Shown: in pieces, positions 58,404-64,000 of the stretch
Numbering within the stretch: position 1 is the first letter of the stretch
Layout: the number at the start of each line of letters is the position of its first letter
Origin: Methylobacterium sp. Leaf99
Lineage (GTDB): Bacteria > Pseudomonadota > Alphaproteobacteria > Rhizobiales > Beijerinckiaceae
Direction of reading: 5' to 3'
Assembly (NCBI RefSeq): GCF_001422375.1
Contig: NZ_LMMU01000001.1
Span: 434,223-498,222 of the forward strand
DNA: 64,000 nucleotides
Program-made: the position numbers and the translations under genes
Notes under the pieces: generated by a model
Databases searched by the model: none
Told to the model about the DNA's origin: nothing
Seen by the model: the letters and a program-made list of their open reading frames with translations, nothing else

Positions 58404-58752
58404 GGCGGTACGCGGGCCGGGGTGGAGCGGACCCGCGAGGGCCGAGCCCCCGCCCGGCGACCGGCACCGGGCGTCCGATGACGGTCCGCCGGAGCCTGGC
58501 CGAAGACACTCGACCGCACTCGCGGGCCCGATCCCCGCGGGAGACGGCCGACGCTCGATATCGGAACCGAACGACCGGGTTGGGTGGATTTCCGCCGGTC
58601 CGCTCTCAAGCAGCAAACGTTCGAAGCAGGCGTTACGCGGTCACTCCAAGCGAGCGCTCCCAAGGGTTCGCTTGTCACCTACCGAGCACACGGACCTGGA
58701 AAGTCTCGAACCGGCATTGACGCTGTGTCGCCTGATGAGGCTCCTTGTGCCT
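58404..58752. other. Non-coding region before the riboswitch
   Basis: About 350 bases without a supported gene. It contains a 36-base segment (58575-58610) that recurs diverged at 61243-61278, beyond the receptor gene, and TTGACG at 58717-58722, a possible -35 element of the riboswitch transcript. Confidence 0.4.
58575..58610. repeat. Diverged 36-bp repeat, copy A
   Basis: Shares 29 of 36 positions with 61243-61278, with a 13-base CCGCCGGTCCGCT core. The two copies flank the riboswitch and receptor gene as direct repeats. Confidence 0.4.
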
Positions 58753-58922
58753 GACGGTTCCTCCTCGGAGGATCAAAAGGGAACGCGGTGAGGGCTTGGC
58801 CCGATGCCGCGGCTGCCCCCGCAACTGTAAGCGGCGAGCCCATCATCAACACGTCACTGGATCTGCGAGGATCTGGGAAGACGATGAGAGGGCGGTGACC
58901 CGCGAGCCAGGAGACCTGCCGT
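58753..58922 (+). promoter_or_regulatory. Cobalamin riboswitch
   Basis: The core signatures of a cobalamin aptamer are present in order: GGGAAC with CGGTG, GCTGCCCCCGCAACTGTAAGC (B12 box region), CACTGG, GGGAAG and GGCGGTGACCCGCGAGCCAGGAGACCTGCC. It lies 122 bases before the TonB-dependent receptor start. Such elements reduce expression when adenosylcobalamin is abundant, so this gene should respond to B12. Confidence 0.95.
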
Positions 58923-59043
58923 CAGTCGTGGTCACACGCGAAACGCATCGGGCGGGGTGTCCTGGTGGGTGTCGAGGCGTTCGCATGTCGCGGGCGGACC
59001 GGCGTCTTCGCGGTGACGTGCCACAGACGTCGCCCGAGGTCCT

Positions 59044-61194
59044 ATGTCGCCCGTTCGTTCACGGCCCGCCTACCAAGCCCTTCTGCTCGCTTCCTGCGCC
59101 AGCCTCGTACCCTACGGCGCTCAGGCTCAACGAGCCTCTTCCCAGGCAGCAGAAGCCAATCTGGCGGAACTCTCAGTGACGGCGGAGGCGCCAGCCACCA
59201 ATACGACCGGGCCTGCCGCGAGCGCAGGGTACGTCGGCGGTGTCACTGGCATCGGCGGTAGCCTCAGAACTGTCGATGCGGCGAGCGCTGGAGTGATTTC
59301 AGGCGCGCAGATCAACAGCCGCCCGATCACCCGACCCGGCGAGGTTCTGGAGAGCGTGCCGGGCCTGATCGTTACCCAGCATTCTGGGGAGGGGAAGGCC
59401 AACCAGTTCTTCCTGCGCGGGTTCAACCTCGACCACGGCACCGACATCGCCATCTCGGTCGACGGCATGCCGGTGAACATGCGGACCCATGCCCATGGGC
59501 AGGGCTACGCCGACCTCAACTTCCTCATCCCCGAACTTGTCGGCGCCGTCGAGTTCCACAAGGGGCCGTACTTCGTCCGCGACGGCGACTTCGCCTCGGC
59601 CGGGTCGGTGCGGATCGATTACCTCGACAAGGTGGACCGTAACCTCGCCCTGACCTCGTTCGGCTCCTTCGGTTTCAAGCGAGCGTTGACCATCGCCTCC
59701 ACGCCGCTCGGCCAGGGCACCCTCCTCGTGGCCGGCGAGGCCCAGACCTATGACGGTCCGTGGGACGTGCCGGACCGCCTACGCAAACTCAACGGCGTCG
59801 TCCGCTACAGCCAGGGCACGGCGCTGGACGGGTTCTCGCTCACCGGAATGGCCTACTGGGCCAAGTGGAACGCCACCAACCAGATCCCGGAGCGGGCGGT
59901 CTCGGAGGGCATCATCGGGCGCTTCGGCACCCTGAACCCGACCGATGGCGGCGATACCGGCCGCTTCTCACTCTCCGGGCGCTGGAGCCAGACCAGCGAC
60001 ATCGGGATCACGCGGGCCAACGCCTACCTCATCCGCTACCAGATGAACCTGTTCAACGACTTCACCTACTTCCTCAACGACCCGGTGAACGGCGACCAGT
60101 TCCGCCAGCGCGACAGCCGGGTACTCGGCGGCGGCGAGGTCGGCCATACCTTCCAGGGCGACCTGTTCGGGATGCCGATGGAGAACGAGATCGGCGTCCA
60201 GACCCGAACGGACTCGATCCGGGTGGGTCTGTTCAACACCACGAACCGGCAGTATCGCTCGACCGTCCTCGACGACCGCGTGCTGGAGGCGAGCGGGGCG
60301 TTCTACTACGAGAACCGGCTACGCTGGACCGACTGGCTCCGCACCAGCGTCGGCTTCCGGGCGGATACCTACTACGCCGACGTCGTATCCGACACGGCGG
60401 CAAACTCCGGCAAGGCGCGCGATAGCATCGTCAACCCGAAGCTCGGCCTGGTGCTCGGTCCCTGGTTCGATACCGAGTTGTTCGTGAATTACGGCGGCGG
60501 CTTCCACTCGAACGACGCTCGCGGCGTGACCGCCACCGTCGATCCGGCAAGCCCGCTGTTCAACATCAGCCGCTCGCCCTTCCTGGTGCCCTCGACGGGG
60601 TCCGAGATCGGCCTGCGCAACCGCAGCATCGCCGGCCTGGAGACGGCGGTGACACTGTTCCAACTCGACTTCGCCTCCGAGAACCTGTTCCAGGGCGACA
60701 CCGGCACCACCGAGCCGAGCCGCCCCACGCGGCGCTTCGGCGTCGAGTGGACCAACCGCTACGCGGTCACGCCTTGGCTTTCGCTGGAGGGGGACCTGAC
60801 GGTCACCAACGCCCGCTTTGCGGACCGGGACCCTGCCGGCAACCGGGTGCCCGAGGCCCCGACCACCATCGCGTCGGCCGGATTCAATTTTGGCGAGGGC
60901 TTGGGCTGGTTCGGCTCGATGCGGTTTCGGTACTTTGGGCCGCGCCCCCTGATCGAGGACAACTCGGTCCGCTCCAAGCCGACCGCGCTGCTCAACGGCC
61001 GCGTCGGCTACAATTTCGAGAACGGGGTCAGCCTCTCCCTCGACGTCCTCAACCTCACCAACGCCAAGGCCGACCAGATCACCTACTTCTACACCTCGCG
61101 CCTACCCGGAGAGGGAGCGGACGGCGTCGCCGACCGGCACTTCCATCCGGTCGAGCCGACAGCGGTAAGGCTGACCCTGGCGGGTCGGTTCTAG
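59044..61194 (+). CDS. TonB-dependent receptor under cobalamin riboswitch control
   Basis: A 716-residue outer-membrane receptor: signal peptide to about residue 28 (AQA), a putative TonB-box region (LAELSVTAEAP), plug domain (about 80-210, RPGEVLESVPGLIVTQHSGEGKANQFFLRGFNLDHGTDIAISVDGMPVN) and a beta-barrel ending in aromatic F (LTLAGRF). The preceding riboswitch implies transport of cobalamin or a cobalt-containing compound. It is not a close BtuB-type sequence by eye, so the exact ligand is open. B12 uptake would feed McmA and QueG in this same region. Confidence 0.93.
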   Translation: MSPVRSRPAYQALLLASCASLVPYGAQAQRASSQAAEANLAELSVTAEAPATNTTGPAASAGYVGGVTGIGGSLRTVDAASAGVISGAQINSRPITRPGEVLESVPGLIVTQHSGEGKANQFFLRGFNLDHGTDIAISVDGMPVNMRTHAHGQGYADLNFLIPELVGAVEFHKGPYFVRDGDFASAGSVRIDYLDKVDRNLALTSFGSFGFKRALTIASTPLGQGTLLVAGEAQTYDGPWDVPDRLRKLNGVVRYSQGTALDGFSLTGMAYWAKWNATNQIPERAVSEGIIGRFGTLNPTDGGDTGRFSLSGRWSQTSDIGITRANAYLIRYQMNLFNDFTYFLNDPVNGDQFRQRDSRVLGGGEVGHTFQGDLFGMPMENEIGVQTRTDSIRVGLFNTTNRQYRSTVLDDRVLEASGAFYYENRLRWTDWLRTSVGFRADTYYADVVSDTAANSGKARDSIVNPKLGLVLGPWFDTELFVNYGGGFHSNDARGVTATVDPASPLFNISRSPFLVPSTGSEIGLRNRSIAGLETAVTLFQLDFASENLFQGDTGTTEPSRPTRRFGVEWTNRYAVTPWLSLEGDLTVTNARFADRDPAGNRVPEAPTTIASAGFNFGEGLGWFGSMRFRYFGPRPLIEDNSVRSKPTALLNGRVGYNFENGVSLSLDVLNLTNAKADQITYFYTSRLPGEGADGVADRHFHPVEPTAVRLTLAGRF

Positions 61195-61545
61195 GATCTT
61201 CGAACGTCCGATGTCGGGGAGGACGGAGATGGGCTACTTCGCCCGGGTCGGGTCGAAAGCCGCCGGTCCGCTTTCGAGGGTTGAGACCGAAGACCGAAAA
61301 GCTGTTCCGGAGGCGACGACGCTCCGCCACCACTTGCCTTCGCCACCACTTGCCGCGCCGACGCCGTGCTCGGCGGCCGGCCGTCCCCCCGCCCGAACGT
61401 TTGGATCGGGCGCGAATTTCTCAAATCACCCTCCGCGTGGGCGACGTTCGCCCGTCCGGCGGATGCTGGACGATCGCGGCGGCGCGCGGTAGGCGTCCGC
61501 GGCGGCGGCGGGGTTTTCGCGCGGGATGGGATCGGCCCTTTGAAC
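61195..61545. other. Intergenic region after the receptor
   Basis: This 351-base region has no supported gene. It holds the second copy of the 36-base repeat (61243-61278) and a 16-base tandem duplication: CGCCACCACTTGCC at 61325-61338 and 61341-61354 with TT between. Confidence 0.45.
61243..61278. repeat. Diverged 36-bp repeat, copy B
   Basis: Partner of the copy at 58575-58610; see that entry. It begins 49 bases after the receptor stop. Confidence 0.4.
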
Positions 61546-62100
61546 ATGCAGGCGGGGGCGGACGCGCGGATCATCTACCTCGACGTGGACGGCGTCGTCA
61601 CCACGGTCGCCTATCAGCGGCAGGCCGGCCGGGACCGGCTCAATCCGGTCCAGGTCGCCCGCGTCGCCGCCCTGGTGCGGGAGTTCGACGCGCGGGTGGT
61701 CGTTTCCTCGACGTGGCGCGTCGACGATTGCCGTCCGACCCTGATCGAGGCCGGCCTGCCCGAGACCTGCTTCCACCCCGACTGGCGAACCGCCATCCTG
61801 CCGACGAGCCGGGATGCCGAGACGGGCGCCATGCGGCCCGCCGAGCAGGCCGGGCGCGGCGACGAGATCAGCGAGCACGCGACCCGGAACCGCATCACCC
61901 GCTACCTCATCCTCGACGACGTCGAGGTCGGCCCGGCCCATGCGGGACGACACGTGCGGCCGATGGCGGAGTGCGGCCTCAGCGAGGCGGATGGAATCCT
62001 GGCCCGGAGGCTGCTGGCGGGGATGGCGGACGCTCCACCGCGGATGGGTCGGGCCGGCACGGTCCCGTCATCCGTCGATTTACGGTCTCGTAGGGATTGA
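61546..62100 (+). CDS. HAD-like phosphatase-fold protein
   Basis: A 184-residue protein with HAD motif I DVDGVV near the N-terminus, motif II VVVSSTWR and a C-terminal acidic LILDDVEV motif, similar to the HAD module found in Swiss-army-knife RNA-repair proteins. Between motifs II and IV is a helical segment. The activity may be phosphatase or 3'-phosphate processing; no assay-linked homologue is known to me. It is followed by the kinase-like gene, 187 bases on. Confidence 0.75.
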   Translation: MQAGADARIIYLDVDGVVTTVAYQRQAGRDRLNPVQVARVAALVREFDARVVVSSTWRVDDCRPTLIEAGLPETCFHPDWRTAILPTSRDAETGAMRPAEQAGRGDEISEHATRNRITRYLILDDVEVGPAHAGRHVRPMAECGLSEADGILARRLLAGMADAPPRMGRAGTVPSSVDLRSRRD

Positions 62101-62287
62101 ACTTTCCCAGAACACGGGCCATTCCATGACGGTGGAGTGACACCCGCGTCACACTGCCCCCGACATCGACAGGGTCGTCTCGACCTTCGCCGGACCTGCC
62201 CGTCCGGTCCCTCCTCGACGCCGCACCCGTGCGGCCGCCGGGGGCGCGTCGCGTCGGATCGTCCATCGGCAGGAAGGAGTGGCTGCG

Positions 62288-63034
62288 ATGTTCGGGTTCC
62301 GGATTCAGGACAAGACGTCCAGTCCCTCGCTGGCCGCCCTGGGCATCGTGGAACGGTCGGAGGCGCGGGCCTATGCCGCCCTCATCGCCACCGGCTGGTC
62401 CGAGATCGGGTTCGGGTACCACGGCACCGTCCACGCCCATCCCGACCACCCCGGCGTCGTCGTGCGCTTCGCCCGCAAGGCCGACGGGTTCGGCGACTAT
62501 GCGGCCCTGCTCCGCACCGGGTTCGCGGGCTCCGACGGCCCGCACGCGCCGCGCATCCACGACCTGCACGTCAGCCGCTGTGGCGCCCTGATGACCGTGG
62601 GCGCACGGCTGAGCGATCCGCCGCGGGATGCCTGGTGGCTGGCCTACGCCCACGCCGTCATCGCCGACCATCCGGGCGTCGCCATGGACGAGGGTGTCCG
62701 CGACCGGTTCAGGGTGGCGTGGCCGGCGCATGAGCCGCGGATCGATCATGCGAGCTTCGACGGCATCCGCGAGGCGTTCAGGGCCGCGTGGCCCGGATAC
62801 GAGGCCTATGTCGCGGCCCTGCGGACCGTGTCGCCGCAGGGGCTCGATCCGAACATCGGCAATGTCCTGGTGGGGATCGACGGCAGTCCCGTGGTGAACG
62901 ACCCCCTGTGCGACGATGGCTACGGCCTGTGGCGCTCGCCCCTCGCCCGCGGCCTCGCCCGCTACGCCGAGGTCTCCCGTCGACTGGCCGGCGAGGTTTT
63001 GGGTCGACTGGGCAGGGCCCCCGTGCCGGTCTGA
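62288..63034 (+). CDS. Divergent protein-kinase-fold-like protein
   Basis: A 248-residue soluble protein without known annotation. By eye it follows a kinase plan: GYHGTVHAHP like a glycine-rich loop, VVVRFARK where the lysine strand would be (K replaced by R), a MTVGARL hinge-like segment, DPNIGNVLVGIDG resembling the D-x4-N catalytic loop, and VVNDPL in place of DFG. Similar loose kinase-like proteins occur in phages. AAGGAG lies 10 bases before ATG 62288. Activity is unproven. Confidence 0.55.
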   Translation: MFGFRIQDKTSSPSLAALGIVERSEARAYAALIATGWSEIGFGYHGTVHAHPDHPGVVVRFARKADGFGDYAALLRTGFAGSDGPHAPRIHDLHVSRCGALMTVGARLSDPPRDAWWLAYAHAVIADHPGVAMDEGVRDRFRVAWPAHEPRIDHASFDGIREAFRAAWPGYEAYVAALRTVSPQGLDPNIGNVLVGIDGSPVVNDPLCDDGYGLWRSPLARGLARYAEVSRRLAGEVLGRLGRAPVPV

Positions 63035-63278
63035 ATCCGCCGGACGCACATCGAGCAGGGCACGCGGCGCGAAGCCGCCGGCCTGCATCTCGACGCGGAC
63101 GACGGGACCGGCTCGGATGGTCGGACCGGGGCACGGCACGCTCCGCCGGACCATCACGTTATCTTGATTGCAGTCTCGCGGGTGCGCGCCACAAAATCCC
63201 CGCACGCCGGTCCGATCCTGGCTGGCATACGGCACACCAACCCATCCGGCCGTTCGTCTCGGAACGTCAGAGCACGGC

Positions 63279-63491
63279 ATGTCTTCTCCCGACAACGCGA
63301 CCACGGCCCATCTGAAGGCCATCGCGGCGGCGTTGCAGATTCCCCTCGACCAGCTCGTCGAGAACGCCGCGACGTGCGAACTCGACGACGCGAACGAGTG
63401 TCTCCGGCTCTGGTGCCTGCTCAAGACCACGGAGGGCCGTGGTCGCGCCCTGGCGGCGCTCCGCGCGGTGGCGGACGGCGAAGCGGCCTGA
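63279..63491 (+). CDS. Small helical protein of unknown function
   Basis: A 70-residue protein of three predicted helices: ATTAHLKAIAAALQIPLDQLVEN resembles the lower helices of an XRE-type fold, followed by DANECLRLWCLLKTTEGRGRALAALRAVAD. It may be a C-terminal-like remnant of a HTH regulator or a stand-alone oligomer. The ATG at 63279 was chosen; the frame is open upstream to 63168. Confidence in expression is moderate. Confidence 0.5.
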   Translation: MSSPDNATTAHLKAIAAALQIPLDQLVENAATCELDDANECLRLWCLLKTTEGRGRALAALRAVADGEAA

Positions 63492-63964
63492 ACGCCGAGG
63501 GGCCCGACGCCGCCTCTCCGCGAAACTCGGACGCGATCGATCGCTTATCCTCCGCCCTGCGGTGAGCGCGGCCACGTCGTCGGCAGTCGATGGCCTGCGG
63601 GGATCTCGGCCGCCGCGCGCCGAGCGCCGCCGCCGAAGACGAATGGGAGATCCGGCATGCGGACTTTCACGGCGAATTTCAGGGCCTCACCATGAACACT
63701 CCGATGATTTTTGGAATTTGAGCTCGTCGCTCTTCCAGATCATGGCCCTATCGATCAACAACATGGGCAGTACGCGGTCGATATGTATAAATACAAACGA
63801 TAAATGTCAGTCTTGTTTGTTTGCCGACCACATCTATAGTGTGTTGTTATAAGATCACAACTGACAAAGCCGTGATTTATGTACGGATTATGACCAAGAC
63901 TCGCCCCGAGACTTGAGTAGGACTGCCCCGTCCGCCGTCTGGAACGGCACGAGAGGGGCGAATC
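63492..63964. other. AT-rich intergenic region
   Basis: This 473-base stretch has no supported gene. Between 63700 and 63900 the composition becomes clearly AT-rich compared with the rest of the window (runs such as TATGTATAAATACAAACG), and TGTCAGT / ACTGACA arms lie 48 bases apart. It probably holds the promoter and operators of the next gene, or marks acquired DNA. Confidence 0.45.
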
Positions 63965-64000
63965 ATGGACTTGAAGCAAGGTGTCTCGATCATCGCCGTC
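63965..64000 (+). CDS. Start of an unidentified gene, truncated by window end
   Basis: An ATG at 63965 follows GAGAGGGGCG and reads MDLKQGVSIIAV with no stop before the window end. Only 12 codons are visible, so no family can be named. Placement right after the AT-rich leader suggests a regulated gene. Confidence 0.4.
   Translation, partial: MDLKQGVSIIAV

Noticed and set aside
61979..63430. A 483-codon open frame on the minus strand opposite the kinase-like gene
   Set aside because: No domain or ribosome-binding site; the plus-strand frame has AAGGAG and kinase-like motifs.
63439..63852. A 137-codon plus-strand frame running into the AT-rich tract
   Set aside because: Arginine-rich out-of-frame start inside another gene and abrupt change in composition; unlikely to be translated.

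Overview
The window is high-GC DNA, densely packed with short intergenic gaps. Its gene content and order point to an alphaproteobacterium of the Methylobacteriaceae (Methylobacterium/Methylorubrum type). The indicators are a CpdR response regulator, a DnaX that lacks the zinc cysteines, the rplU-rpmA-obgE-proBA-nadD-rsfS-rlmH order, an OlsB-like acyltransferase, a ceramide-type glycosyltransferase, and both chains of adenosylcobalamin-dependent methylmalonyl-CoA mutase. That mutase is the terminal step of the ethylmalonyl-CoA pathway used by methylotrophs. The genus is inferred from family knowledge; no database search was possible.

Layout. 1-5.1 kb: a 5'-truncated glycosyltransferase, a glutamine amidotransferase, tRNA-Leu(CAA), DedA-DsbB, and an opposing grxC-nitrilase-DUF1178 operon next to cpdR. 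5.3-11.6 kb: N-formylglutamate amidohydrolase, mcmA with its own promoter, a bifunctional ManC, and YifB. 11.7-19.2 kb: two small exported proteins, SRP RNA, dnaX-ybaB, pckA, recR, then def-fmt-truA. 20-28 kb: dapE, a MoeB/ThiF-type E1, a SEC-C protein, and the pheST operon carrying a HEPN-type two-gene cassette between pheS and pheT, followed upstream by rplT-rpmI. 28-33 kb: a WD40 protein, a DUF1275 permease-like protein, a single-domain response regulator, a ROK-like protein with apparently rearranged motif order, and DUF2939. 33-45 kb: a long minus-strand block of ribosome and cell-envelope genes (rplU, rpmA, obgE, vapBC, proB, proA, nadD, rsfS, rlmH, envC, ctpA, YibQ-type deacetylase, rppH). 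45-56 kb: a HerA-like ATPase, a DUF2267-like protein, an OlsB-like acyltransferase, a membrane acyltransferase, an epimerase, queG, gst, uppP and mcmB. 56-64 kb is more accessory: small exported proteins, a PAS-GGDEF cyclase, a cobalamin riboswitch driving a TonB-dependent receptor, a HAD-like protein, a divergent kinase-like protein, a small helical protein, and an AT-rich tract before a gene that runs off the window.

How it fits together. Cobalamin is one theme: McmA binds B12, McmB is its partner, and the receptor at 59.0 kb is under a B12 riboswitch, so the region holds both a probable importer and a consumer of the cofactor. A second theme is toxin-antitoxin-like cassettes placed inside essential operons (HEPN in pheST, VapBC in obgE-proBA). 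Both have coding overlaps of a few bases, and the second ends in a perfect 11-bp hairpin over the proB start. These two insertions, the reordered ROK protein and the kinase-like protein are the most unusual items. No CRISPR array, insertion sequence, integrase or prophage was recognised.
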